DNA from: CALMFT01 sp964563595
Lineage (GTDB): Bacteria; Patescibacteriota; Gracilibacteria; Absconditabacterales; Absconditicoccaceae
DNA: 8,880 nt
Reading direction: 5' to 3'
Assembly (NCBI GenBank): GCA_964563595.1
Contig: CAZLWR010000032.1
Location: 1 to 8,880, forward strand
Both the position numbers and the translations under genes were made by a program. Positions 1 through 7,017 of this stretch are shown here, piece after piece; positions within the stretch are counted from its first letter, which is position 1; every line of letters starts with the position of its first letter. Below the pieces are notes generated by a model that made no database searches, was not told the origin of the DNA, and worked only from the letters and a program-made list of their open reading frames with translations.

Positions 1-1
1 A

Positions 2-367
2 AAACATGATCATAGTAATATTAGATATTATGCTTGGGTAAGATGAGTGTTTTTAGTTTATTTTTGATGGGTGCAAATTGCAACGTTGTTGATGACAACT
101 ATCTATATCCAATATGCCTTATGATGGATAGATAATCAGAATATCGTACGACCTATAACTGCGTTGATTGCGGCCTGAGTCCTCAATCTGATTGTGCTCT
201 GGAAAGAACATACTAATCTTACCGTATTGGTATATTTATGGGCATTATTTGGGATCTACAGCACTCAGACAAATGAATCTATTCTTCTTACGAGCATTAT
301 TGTGTGAGGTCTTTCATTATGTGCCCTGATTTGATCTTTCTTTAGAGGAAAACCTTGATTAGTTTAA
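2..367 (+). CDS. TspO/MBR-like tryptophan-rich membrane protein, C-terminal part
   Basis: This is a partial gene: the reading frame is open from the left edge and ends at TAA 365-367, giving 121 codons. Read with TGA as Gly it contains seven TGA codons (44, 65, 122, 176, 305, 332, 356). The protein is almost entirely hydrophobic, with about four membrane helices. The segment VYFGWVQIATLL corresponds to the helix usually written LYLGWITVATIAN in bacterial tryptophan-rich sensory proteins, and VYLWALFGIYSTQ to their later WALxGI helix; the Gly of the FGW is a TGA codon. Members of the family bind porphyrins or other hydrophobic ligands in the membrane, but the role in this lineage is not known. 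The family assignment rests on recalled consensus motifs. The last 9 bp overlap the end of the convergent gene on the other strand. Confidence 0.75.
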
Positions 368-634
368 TCTATCTGTTTTTCTGAGTTCATTATTAAACTG
401 GCTTTCGGTTATGGGGAGTCATGTTTTTTTACTTATGTACTTGAAACTCAAAAGCATTGCAAAGATAAACAAAGAAGACATGAGAGCACTACTTGAATCA
501 ACTGTTTCTCAAGGATTGATAGCAGCACTTGTTTTTGGATCCATCGTTTCTGTTATTTCATGTTTTTTGTACGCATGGTCTGAAGATGTCCCATTGAGAT
601 AGAGTGTATCATTGCTTTGTAATTTCTCTGGCAT
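359..634 (-). CDS. Small single-pass membrane protein, unknown function
   Basis: This 91-residue protein is visible only with TGA = Gly. It starts at ATG 634-632, ends at TAA 361-359, and has TGA codons at residues 42 and 72. Residues 1-48 are polar and acidic. Residues 49-67 (SALMSSLFIFAMLLSFKYI) form one membrane helix, followed by KK and a charged C-terminal tail of about 20 residues. This suggests a tail-anchor-like topology with the N-terminal part on one side of the membrane. I do not recognise a family. On the opposite strand an overlapping open stretch (363-602) has cysteine- and leucine-rich translations and no TGA; the minus-strand reading has more natural composition, so I prefer it. 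It converges with the TspO-like gene (9-bp overlap) and diverges from the deacetylase. Confidence 0.6.
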
Positions 635-747
635 TTGCAAAATATTGTCGATAAATTATAGTGGATCGATCCTTATAATTTTCTTACTATATATTGCAAT
701 ACTGTCAATAAATTCCTTTTGCTATTTTATATTATCAATAGACTTCA
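635..747. promoter_or_regulatory. Divergent intergenic spacer with candidate promoters
   Basis: This 113-bp AT-rich spacer lies between the small membrane protein (-) and the deacetylase (+), so it should hold promoters for both. For the minus strand, TATAAT occurs at 660-655, shortly before the ATG, and a perfect 10-bp palindrome GGATCGATCC (663-672) lies just upstream in the promoter spacer, where a repressor could bind. A TTGACA-like box also lies at 708-703 on the minus strand, but without a good -10 at standard spacing. For the plus strand only TATATT (728-733) stands out. No single promoter is convincing. Confidence 0.3.
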
Positions 748-1473
748 ATGAATGTTTTCAAAAAAGCTATGCTGTGCATATTGGGTGTTTTAGTTGTATG
801 AATCTGATTATTCTATCTTTCTAAATCCAGAAGCTTTCAATTTTTTGGTGGCTTGATTAACAATATCCAGACCGATAAACCACTTATTGCACTCACATTT
901 GATGATGGTCCTACACCCGATAATACCCAAAAAGTACTTGATATTTTAAAAGCACACAATATTAAAGCGAGTTTTTTTCTGATTGGACAGGATATGGAGA
1001 AGTACCCAGAATGAGCGGAGTTAATAAATAAGTATTGACATTATATATGAAATCATTCTTATAGTCACACAAGGATGATTTTTAAGTCCCCTTGATTTGT
1101 GCGTGAGGAAATTGAAAAAACTGATGAACTAATCAGAAAGGCAGGATATACTTGAGATATATCATTTAGGACGCCATATGGTAAGAGACTTTTGATCACT
1201 CCTTATTATCTCAGGAAATTCAATAAACCGAATATTTTCTTTGATGTAGAAGCAGAAAGTTACGTGACGAGTTCTGAGGATATTTTATCTTATAGCTTAG
1301 AACATACGCACTCTGGAGCAATCATTTTGTTGCATCCTATGTACGGTGGTGATGATAATCGTGCTCTTCGTATTCTTGATCAATTAATAATCTGACTCAA
1401 AGAAAAAGGATTCCAGTTTGTAACCGTAGATGAACTACTTAAACAAACAGATACCAGAGTGAAGTTTTGGTAA
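748..1473 (+). CDS. Membrane-anchored polysaccharide deacetylase (NodB domain)
   Basis: A 241-residue protein ending in TAA, with eight TGA codons among about 19 glycines. Residues 6-25 form an N-terminal membrane helix, so the enzyme is probably anchored and faces the envelope. The NodB motifs of carbohydrate esterase family 4 follow in order: TFDDGP with catalytic and metal Asp at residues 52-53; HSYSH with the two metal-binding His at 103 and 107; RTPYG with Arg141; and LLHP with His196. The TGA before NHSYSH encodes the Gly normally seen there, which supports the recoding. The enzyme would remove acetyl or similar N-linked groups from peptidoglycan or another cell-surface polysaccharide; the substrate cannot be read from the sequence. 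The start at ATG 748 follows an in-frame TAG at 739 and gives the membrane anchor. No Shine-Dalgarno is visible. The next gene begins 21 bp downstream. Confidence 0.93.
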
Positions 1474-1494
1474 TAATAGCATATTAATTAAGAA

Positions 1495-2091
1495 ATGTGA
1501 ACAGAAGAAATCAATCGCTGAAAGGGTGTTGGAAGAAATCCAGAAAAGAAATTCGCAATAAAAGTTGCTAGAGAAATTCGAAAAGAGTTTTTCAGAAATG
1601 AAAAAGAAAGCTGGCAGAAACGACGAGAAATTCATAAACAAGGCAATACTGTGCAATATCAAATCATAAAAGGCATTATTCATTCCAAAGAATTCAGTTT
1701 GAGAATAGCTGGAACAATATGGGATGCGACAATATTTGGTAATTTTACTGTCATCGCGGAAGCTTTGAGAGGGAAGAGATATATCTGAGATGTTCTACAC
1801 CCCATAACAAGAGTGCTCTATCTCGCATGCGGTACCACTGGAATTATGAAGTATAGTCCTTTGCTTTATAGTGCCATCGAATGAAATGGATTTCATATTC
1901 CTTGTGTCTCTAGTTTAGCAGATATCCAGCTTCATGATTGGTTGCTGGAAGATGAAAATAATATATATCTTTTGTACTTTGTATTTGGGCAAGTCATCAA
2001 TCGGACCTTATTTGGTTATATGAAATGGCATCATTACTTGATGAGTAAGACGGCGGGATCCAAAGAAATAGAATCAAAAACAAGACTTTAG
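1495..2091 (+). CDS. Hypothetical protein, unknown function
   Basis: A 198-residue protein that appears only with TGA = Gly (TGA at 1498, 1519, 1786, 1882), ending at TAG 2089-2091. The first 50 residues are rich in Lys, Arg and Glu and probably helical. From about residue 55 the sequence alternates hydrophobic and polar stretches, for example IAGTIWDATIFGNFTVIAEA, ITRVLYLACGTTG and NIYLLYFVFGQVI; some could be weak membrane helices or a buried helical core. I recognise no catalytic motif. It lies 21 bp after the deacetylase on the same strand and probably shares its transcript, so a role in the envelope is possible but is inference only. The track-like minus-strand reading across its 5' half is an antisense shadow. 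Confidence 0.7.
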
Positions 2092-2178
2092 TTTCTATTA
2101 TTTGCTTATAAGTGAAAGCGACCGCCTTATCGTCATCCGCTTCCTAAAACGAGCAAAAACTTGTCTTAGTTGATTAGT

Positions 2179-2189
2179 AATACAGGATT
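2179..2189. repeat. Left arm of inverted repeat flanking the GC-rich gene
   Basis: AATACAGGATT here is the exact inverse of AATCCTGTATT at 3153-3163, on the other side of the GC-rich gene. Allowing one small indel, the match extends outward (ATTAGT versus ATTAC before the core), giving about 16 bp. The last base of this arm is the first base of the stop triplet of the 307-codon gene. Without a transposase or target duplication it cannot be called a terminal inverted repeat with certainty. Confidence 0.5.
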
Positions 2190-3112
2190 TACCCGACGAA
2201 GTTTTTGACTTGGGCGGCGATGCTGGACGCCTTGCTGAAAATGTAATTTCGGCCTTGCCCTTTGACCGTGCCTTGATGGCTCTTCAGTTCGCTGGCTTTC
2301 TTTTTTTCTTTCGGATCCAGTAGGCTGATCGCGATGCCGATGAGTTTGTCGAAAGCGGCTTCGGCCTGGTCCAACTTGGCGGCCTTGAATTCGATGATGG
2401 CATCGTCGATGTTCGTACCCAGCTTGATGTCTTCACTGGTCAGGTCGGCGTGCAGGGCGGCCGCGAACTGTTTTCCGAAGATGTCCGTGCCCAGGTAGTT
2501 GAAGCCGGTGTCCACGGCACTTTCGTTGATGGCGTTCAGGACGCTTTCGGTGGCGTTTTCCGCCTTGATGCCGATAATGGCTTCGATCCGTTCGATGGCT
2601 TCGATCGCGGCGATGCTGCGGGCGTCTGCCAGGGTCTTGAGTAGACCGATGACTGCGTAGAGCATCTCCACCTTTTCGGCTTTTTTCGGTCCGGTGGCAC
2701 TTTGGAGGAAGACGGTGAACGCATTCGCCGGCTTGTTCATGGCGGCGTAGCGCTCGGCCAGCTTGCCAAATGCACCCATAATCATGGTGGCATCCGACGT
2801 GGTGTCGAGGTCCGCTTTTTCGGCGATGTGCTTGGCGGCCAGTTCCCAGCCTTTTTGGCATTGTTCGGCCCAGAGCATCGGGTCACCTTTTTGGCGGTTC
2901 TGATCCAAAATGACTTCGTTCCAGAAGCCCTTCATCAACTCGACTTCGATCGAACTGGGTTCGCGGGTATCTACCCGCAGGTTCATTTTGTTCGAAGTCG
3001 CGACCAGCGTGTCCCAGGCGTATGTGTCGGGGCTGCTCCGGTATTGCCAGAGTTTTACGAGTTCGGCATTGCGACCCTCCAGAAACACCTGGAAAATAAA
3101 TTTGTGCTGCAT
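2189..3112 (-). CDS. GC-rich, TGA-free gene for a helical TPR-like protein, unknown function
   Basis: A 307-residue protein from ATG 3112-3110 to TAA 2191-2189. Its base composition is strikingly different from its neighbours: about 60% G+C in the sample 2401-2460 against roughly a third in adjoining genes. All 18 glycines use GGN codons and none uses TGA, so it reads the same in the standard code. There is no signal peptide or membrane helix. The protein is mostly helical; residues 113-136 (AFGKLAERYAAMNKPANAF) and 239-262 (EFKAAKLDQAEAAFDKLI) resemble single TPR hairpins, and 164-182 is an Ala/Glu/Ile-rich helix. It is flanked by an inverted repeat and has an AT-rich leader shared with the 67-codon gene. 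It was most likely acquired from a GC-richer, standard-code donor. I do not recognise the family. Confidence 0.85.
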   Translation of the reverse strand: MQHKFIFQVFLEGRNAELVKLWQYRSSPDTYAWDTLVATSNKMNLRVDTREPSSIEVELMKGFWNEVILDQNRQKGDPMLWAEQCQKGWELAAKHIAEKADLDTTSDATMIMGAFGKLAERYAAMNKPANAFTVFLQSATGPKKAEKVEMLYAVIGLLKTLADARSIAAIEAIERIEAIIGIKAENATESVLNAINESAVDTGFNYLGTDIFGKQFAAALHADLTSEDIKLGTNIDDAIIEFKAAKLDQAEAAFDKLIGIAISLLDPKEKKKASELKSHQGTVKGQGRNYIFSKASSIAAQVKNFVG

Positions 3113-3128
3113 AAGTTTGTTGATTTGA

Positions 3129-3143
3129 TGTTTTTTTAATGCG
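3129..3143 (-). promoter_or_regulatory. Leader motif shared by the two GC-rich genes, copy 1
   Basis: On the minus strand this reads CGCATTAAAAAAACA, 16 bp upstream of the ATG of the 307-codon gene. The 67-codon GC-rich gene has CGCATCAAAAAAACA at 5145-5131, differing at one base. No Shine-Dalgarno is seen in either leader; the A-rich tract may serve as a ribosome stand-by or unwinding site, or the motif may be a regulator site. Confidence 0.5.
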
Positions 3144-3152
3144 GGTGAATGT

Positions 3153-3163
3153 AATCCTGTATT
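3153..3163. repeat. Right arm of inverted repeat flanking the GC-rich gene
   Basis: AATCCTGTATT is the inverse of 2179-2189. It lies about 40 bp upstream of the 307-codon gene's start, just before the shared leader motif, so the two arms enclose the whole gene plus its leader (about 985 bp). Confidence 0.5.
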
Positions 3164-3180
3164 GTAATGAGCGTAGTGAA

Positions 3181-3717
3181 GCTATTGGCGTGATGTTTAT
3201 GCCTACCGCAACAATACAAATCTACCAAGAAGAAACTTCTTTGTATATTCCCCATTGATATAAGTATATACTGCGAAAAGTCAATAGATTTAGTAGAAAT
3301 GTGTTGTGTTCTGTCTCATAGGGAAGTCGTAATATACAGTCTTTTGATCGGATAGCTAACATGAGAGAGACATAGTCATTCGAACACGGCAAATACTACT
3401 TGGACAAAAATGACATGAAGCAAGGCTAAAGTTGTCATACATACAATAATCTGAAGTAATATGATATACCACAAAGTAAAAGTATGCTGGCTGTGCTCAA
3501 TTATGAGAGTTATTTAGTTGTTAATGATCTAGGTATGAAACTGATAAGAAGAATTATTGCAATCTTTGCACTCCGAGCTATAGTTGCAAGCCCCTCGGCT
3601 ATAGCAAATTATAAAAAGATCTATAAAGAAACTAAAGCATGAAACTTTAGTTTTAGATCTTTATTTGGTGCGGTAAAACCAATCGTAGCTGCTTTGTTTA
3701 TCAAAAGTAAAGTGTAG
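3181..3717 (+). pseudogene. Probable decayed gene, single frame with four in-frame stops
   Basis: One plus-strand frame gives coherent protein-like sequence over this stretch but is broken by TAG 3319, TAG 3373, TAA 3427 and TAA 3457, none of which is read in table 25. Stretches such as YKYILRKVNRFSRN, FEHGKYYLDKNDMKQG and NYESYLVVNDLGMKLIRRII look natural. The 3' end from ATG 3484 is intact to TAG 3715 (77 residues, one TGA at 3640) and could be a short gene by itself. The antisense frame is also open over 3139-3513, but its translation has the composition of a mirror reading. I do not recognise the ancestral family. Alternatives are plain intergenic DNA before 3484 or an unrelated short gene after it. 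Between 2189 and 3768 on either strand I see no other gene besides the GC-rich one. Confidence 0.4.
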
Positions 3718-3767
3718 GCTTTAGCATATGTTACCCACAGAGTATTTTGGATTTTATGTTTTTAGAT

Positions 3768-4757
3768 TTAGTATGTTTTGATCAGATCGATCAATCATGC
3801 TTCCATATCTCACTCATATCCTTGCATAGAAAGATATCATAACTCTTGCATGAGTAAGTTGATCAGTATCATAAGTCCAAACTCCATCCCTTCAGGGTTT
3901 TTCTGAAAAATATGATTGCTGATCTTATGTTCTTTGGGAAGATGTTTTGCTACTTCCTTTATTCTCACGATTTGATTGCGACGTATAGATGATTTTCCTC
4001 TGCTGTTATTTTTCAAATCTCAAGTACCATAGACATCTATAAGGGCATATAGTTTATCATCTAATGGTAATTCATGAGGTATCATAAGTTGCGGTCCTTG
4101 TCGTCGATCTGTATTGAGTTTGTTAAATGGAAATTCTTGGGGTAATATTTGTTCTGGGAAACGCTGAGCTGTCGTATAATCTCGAATAGTCTGATAATGT
4201 TTCCTCAAAAACAATGTAAGTATTTCATCAAAGTCAGTCCCACGAACAAGTTCGGAAAATAATCTTTGTGCTGCAAAGTCATTTATTTTGGCAATATGAT
4301 CACTAGTAAATCAGTGTAATATTTTGTGCACTTGTTCGGTCTGTGGAGATACTAATGCTCCGCACTCTGCAATTTCAATAAGACTTGCTAAAGCGTTTTT
4401 AGTTCAGATTATATCATGTTTGAAACATAGATAATGATCTACTAATTCTGATACTGTGCCGCGACCCATGCTCAAAAATACAAAGTTATCCAATCCCAAC
4501 TGTATATCTAACTGATCAGTGGTAGTCAAAAGATTGTTTTCAACTACTTTTGGATGCAGTTTTGTTAGTTCATTGTATGAATAAATCTTATTATCCTGGA
4601 GAATAGAAAGAAGATTTTTTCGTGAGGTGGCATGAGATGCCAACATCCCTCTTGCTATATTTTCAGAATAATCTGCTCCAGGTATCGTGTATTTTTGAAT
4701 TAATGCTTGTTTATTTGCATCCACATCAAAGGGATATTTGATTAGTCCGTTTTTCAT
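3768..4757 (-). CDS. Hypothetical protein, possible ADP-ribosyltransferase-like N-terminal half
   Basis: A 329-residue protein from ATG 4757-4755 to TAA 3770-3768, with six TGA codons (4404, 4311, 4020, 3837, 3810, 3795); the standard code would break it into fragments. It has no signal peptide or membrane helix. Residues 39-60 (LASHATSRKNLLSILQDNKI) resemble the first strand and helix of ART-fold enzymes such as DarT or PARP-like proteins (H-x-T, then NLxSIL), and NFVFLSMGRG at 91-100 could be the second strand. I cannot see a convincing catalytic Glu or complete H-Y-E/R-S-E triad, so this is a weak suggestion. PQLMIPHELPLDDKLYALID at 222-241 is another structured segment. The ATG follows a weak AAGGA about 12 bp upstream and a good promoter at 4838-4811. 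Confidence 0.8.
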
Positions 4758-4810
4758 TTTTGTTCAAATCCTTAATTAAATAATGTACATCATATTGACA
4801 TATTCTTGGT

Positions 4811-4838
4811 ATATTAGATAAATCAATTAAGATGACAA
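4811..4838 (-). promoter_or_regulatory. Sigma-70-like promoter of the 329-residue protein gene
   Basis: On the minus strand TTGTCA (4838-4833) is followed after 16 bp by TAATAT (4816-4811). Transcription would start near 4804, leaving a leader of about 45 bases before the ATG at 4757. Confidence 0.55.
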
Positions 4839-4866
4839 GGAAAATATTATCTTAAATGATGTATAT

Positions 4867-4899
4867 AAAAAAGGGTTGGCGGTTACCCGTTGCCCCTTT
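4867..4899 (-). terminator. Rho-independent terminator of the 67-codon GC-rich gene
   Basis: On the minus strand the stem AAAGGG (4899-4894) pairs with CCCTTT (4875-4870), with additional GGC/GCC pairing inside, and is followed by a run of T (4872-4867). It lies about 22 bp past the TAA of the small GC-rich gene. Confidence 0.65.
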
Positions 4900-4920
4900 A
4901 CTTTGGTATGCTGGAGATTG

Positions 4921-5124
4921 TTACCACCAGCTGAATAAACCAAAGTATTCACCGACCCAGTTTATGGCCCACGCCAGGCCGCCCAAAACAAGGCAGATGA
5001 CGATGAGGATACCGAGGCCGCCCATGGCTTCATTTCGTGTTTGGTTGGTGACTGGCACATTGAAGAATACCATATTCTTCCAGCGTTGTGTCCATTCGCT
5101 GTCGTTGTTGTTGTCCCAGAACAT
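4921..5124 (-). CDS. Small GC-rich, TGA-free single-pass membrane protein
   Basis: A 67-residue protein from ATG 5124-5122 to TAA 4923-4921. Residues 1-33 are polar and rich in Asn, Trp and Thr (MFWDNNNDSEWTQRWKNM at the start); residues 35-56 form one membrane helix (LGGLGI...VLGGLAWAI region), and the C-terminus is aromatic, ending FSWW. All seven glycines use GGC or GGT and none uses TGA, and the GC content is clearly above that of the surrounding DNA, as in the 307-codon gene at 2189-3112. It has its own promoter, a hairpin at the start of its leader, the shared CGCATYAAAAAAACA motif and a terminator, so it looks like a self-contained, well expressed unit. The family is unknown to me. The overlapping plus-strand reading is a shadow. 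Confidence 0.8.
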   Translation of the reverse strand: MFWDNNNDSEWTQRWKNMVFFNVPVTNQTRNEAMGGLGILIVICLVLGGLAWAINWVGEYFGLFSWW

Positions 5125-5130
5125 AGGCTT

Positions 5131-5145
5131 TGTTTTTTTGATGCG
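5131..5145 (-). promoter_or_regulatory. Leader motif shared by the two GC-rich genes, copy 2
   Basis: On the minus strand this reads CGCATCAAAAAAACA, 6 bp upstream of the ATG. It matches the copy before the 307-codon gene at 14 of 15 positions, although the coding regions are unrelated. Confidence 0.5.
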
Positions 5146-5147
5146 TC

Positions 5148-5162
5148 TACTAGAATCTAGTA
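5148..5162. promoter_or_regulatory. 15-bp palindrome at the predicted transcription start
   Basis: TACTAGA-A-TCTAGTA is a perfect 7-bp dyad around one base. It begins where transcription of the 67-codon gene should start, so it could be a repressor operator or, in RNA, a 5'-terminal stem of six pairs with a three-base loop that protects the transcript. Confidence 0.5.
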
Positions 5163-5169
5163 TGTTATT

Positions 5170-5197
5170 CTTATAGTTAATATAATGTAAATGTCAA
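5170..5197 (-). promoter_or_regulatory. Strong sigma-70-like promoter of the 67-codon gene
   Basis: On the minus strand a consensus TTGACA (5197-5192) is followed after 16 bp by TATAAG (5175-5170). Transcription would start at about 5163, giving a leader of about 38 bases that contains the palindrome and the shared A-rich motif. Confidence 0.6.
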
Positions 5198-5312
5198 CTA
5201 GTTATCTTTTTTTGATAAGAAAAATTACTGTGGGTTTGTATATTAAACTTGAATGTAATAACGCAATATGCATATCAGGCAGATTATAGCTCATTTATTT
5301 TGTTTTTATACT

Positions 5313-5708
5313 ATGAGACAAACAAAAATTATCTATCGGGTATCTACTACGCTTGCATTACTGGTAGCATGATTGCCAGCTATTACCTATTTCACAGATC
5401 CAAATGCAGCACAAGTGTTTCAACAACTTGGTTTCCCAGACTACTTTAGAGTAGAATTGGCAGTTCTTAAATTACTTGGACTTTTGGCGATTGTGCTTCC
5501 AGGTATACCTAGAGATCTCAAAGTAATGGCTTATGCAGGATATTTCATTATCATTATTTCTGCAGCTATAGCTAACTATAGTACTACTGGTTCAATTGGA
5601 AATGGTCTTATGCCATTGGGAATAGGATTGTTGTTCTTGGTTTCGTACATCTATTTCCGCAAATTAGAAAATAGTCCTGTAGTAAAAAAAACAAGAAAGG
5701 TAGCATAA
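5313..5708 (+). CDS. DoxX-like four-helix membrane protein
   Basis: A 131-residue protein starting at ATG 5313, with one TGA (5370, Gly20) inside the first helix; without recoding the protein would lose that helix. Four membrane helices are visible at about residues 8-27, 45-64, 71-90 and 97-115. The segment LGFPDYFRVELAVLKLLGLLAI followed by PGIPRDLKVMAYAGYFI matches the DoxX-like pattern (LGFPxY, LKxLG, AYAGF), and the length is normal for the family. The C-terminus is a basic tail with KKTRK. DoxX-like proteins are linked to redox or quinone-related functions in the membrane, but most have no assigned reaction. It stands alone, divergent from the 67-codon gene, with no clear Shine-Dalgarno and a likely terminator just after its stop. 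Confidence 0.88.
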
Positions 5709-5727
5709 ATATTTCTTATAATTATAT

Positions 5728-5760
5728 AATCTGATTCCTAAAAGGGGATTGGGTTTTTTT
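5728..5760 (+). terminator. Probable terminator after the DoxX-like gene
   Basis: AATC (5728-5731) can pair with GATT (5747-5750) and CC with GG inside, and the structure is followed by GGG and seven T (5754-5760), 20 bp after the stop. The stem is imperfect, so the T-run is the stronger evidence. Confidence 0.45.
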
Positions 5761-5780
5761 ATTGGGAGAGATTGTTATTT

Positions 5781-5893
5781 CTTCTTTTGCCATCGCCCAA
5801 AAGAAGCAAAAGGCTAGTCAAAAAACAGCATTCGTTTTGTGAAACAATCGTGTTCTACTTTAGAACAAATCTCCTACCCGTCCTACGGACGGG
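5781..5893. repeat. Hairpin-rich non-coding element (possible interspersed repeat)
   Basis: Three perfect hairpins occur in about 110 bp: CTTCTTTTG/CAAAAGAAG (5781-5789 with 5798-5806), TGTTCTA/TAGAACA (5851-5857 with 5861-5867) and CCCGTCC/GGACGGG (5877-5883 with 5887-5893). The distinct flanking text continues to about 5955. It lies between two convergent genes, where repeats and structured RNAs often sit. Its composition and the motifs TTCTTTTG...CAAAAGAAGCAAAAG and CCCGTCCTACGGACGGG remind me of repeats found between genes in Bacteroidota genomes; this is from memory and unverified. The plus-strand open frame across it (5772-5981) is unlikely to be a protein. Confidence 0.5.
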
Positions 5894-5996
5894 ACCCAGT
5901 CGATTTGCCAGGTTTTACTCTGCTATCGTGTTTTATTTACTAATCATCATGCAATGTTTTTTGACATTTTTTTTTGATTAATATCATATATGATTT

Positions 5997-6860
5997 TTAT
6001 TCCTGAATCATGCTGGCTGTTTTACCTTCAAGGTTTTCATTGATGTAGATAACTTTTGCATTGTTTTGACCTACTTTTTCGAGTGTTTCGATTCTGCTAC
6101 TGTTTAGCAAGAAAGCCAATATCTCTGTACCAGAGAGACTGTTATCGCTGGATTTGATTTTCTCTACAGACTCTTGAAAACCTTCTGCGATAGCTTTTCT
6201 TTGTTCAGCCATACCTTCTCCAATCAATCTTTTGACTTCCTTGTCTCCTTCTGCTCTAAGAATTTCCGCTTGTTTGCGTCCTTCTGCTTCGGTGATAGCT
6301 GCAGTTTTGAGTTTTTGACTTGCGACGACTTGGTTCATGGCTTGTACGACCTGACTATCCAGTACGATATCAATTACCTGTACACTATCCAATTCCATAC
6401 CAAATTCAGCTAATTTCATACTCAATGATTGTCTAATCTCATCTCCTATCTCGTTTCTTTTTCAGAATATTTCTTCATGTTTAAATTCAAAAATCTTTGC
6501 TCTGAGTTGCTCTTCAATAAGAGATTTGATAGTCTGAACCACGTTTTGATTTTTGTACACTGAATCAATAATAGACTGACTGTCTTCTTTTACTCTGTAG
6601 ATAACATTGATATTGACCGCTGTGTTCACGTTGTCTAGGGTAATACCATCAACCTTTACGCTGAAATTGATGAGCTCGAGTGTAGCATATTTGACGGATT
6701 CCAGAAAAGGAATAATCACATTGAATCATTCTCTAATAACTCTGGAAACTTTACCCAAGAAGGTAACTACTCACACCTTTCTTGGTGCTAAAATGCGTAT
6801 TCCCATGAGGAGTAATACAAATACAATTAAGCCAATATATCGTCGTGCGGAAATAATCAT
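5997..6860 (-). CDS. SPFH/Band 7 (stomatin-like) membrane protein
   Basis: A 287-residue protein from ATG 6860-6858 to TAA 5999-5997, with TGA codons at residues 30, 45 and 133. Residues 9-25 form an N-terminal membrane anchor. ILAPRKVGVVTFLGKVSRVIREGFN opens the Band 7 domain (about 25-185), which is followed by an Ala/Glu-rich coiled coil (185-240) with the typical EAEGRKQAEILRAEGDKE motif. Such proteins (stomatin, QmcA, HflK/C relatives) form large ring or cage assemblies in the membrane and affect proteases and membrane domains. No NfeD-type partner gene is present in the window. The chosen ATG gives a normal short N-terminus; an AAAGGAG lies 22 bp upstream, too far for that start, and the frame is open farther upstream but with unlikely composition. 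Confidence 0.92.
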
Positions 6861-7017
6861 GGATGTATATAAGATATAAATACTCCTTTGTTGATAGTGT
6901 TGTGAAATACGAATGCAACAGATTTGGAAATATATTATAATCTGAAACATAAAGAAATATATTGTTATAGATAATCTGATTATTAGTATCAACTCAATCA
7001 TTTATCGTACAATTTGT

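Noticed and set aside
411..602. Plus-strand frame of 63 codons, continuing to 824 after a TAG
   Set aside because: The minus-strand frame over the same bases has more natural composition and uses TGA as Gly; the plus frame also runs into the deacetylase gene.
2092..2169. In-frame continuation after the TAG of the 198-residue protein (reads AYKGKRPPYRHPLPKTSKNLS)
   Set aside because: It would need readthrough of TAG, for which there is no other sign; probably chance.
2702..3139. Plus-strand frame of 145 codons opposite the GC-rich gene
   Set aside because: High GC content removes stops from all frames; the minus frame is longer, with an ATG and the better composition. The shorter frames at 2433-2861, 2450-2644 and 2536-2724 are rejected for the same reason.
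4856..5176. Plus-strand frame of 106 codons
   Set aside because: It is antisense to the 67-codon gene, which has its own promoter, leader and terminator.
5772..5981. Plus-strand frame of 69 codons
   Set aside because: It runs through three perfect hairpins and has the composition of translated repeat DNA.
5983..5994. Palindrome ATCATATATGAT after the SPFH gene
   Set aside because: It is AT-only at the centre and lacks a following T-run on the minus strand, so I do not call it a terminator.
6861..7001. N-terminal extension of the SPFH protein
   Set aside because: The open frame continues, but its composition is that of AT-rich spacer, and the start at 6860 gives a normal anchor.
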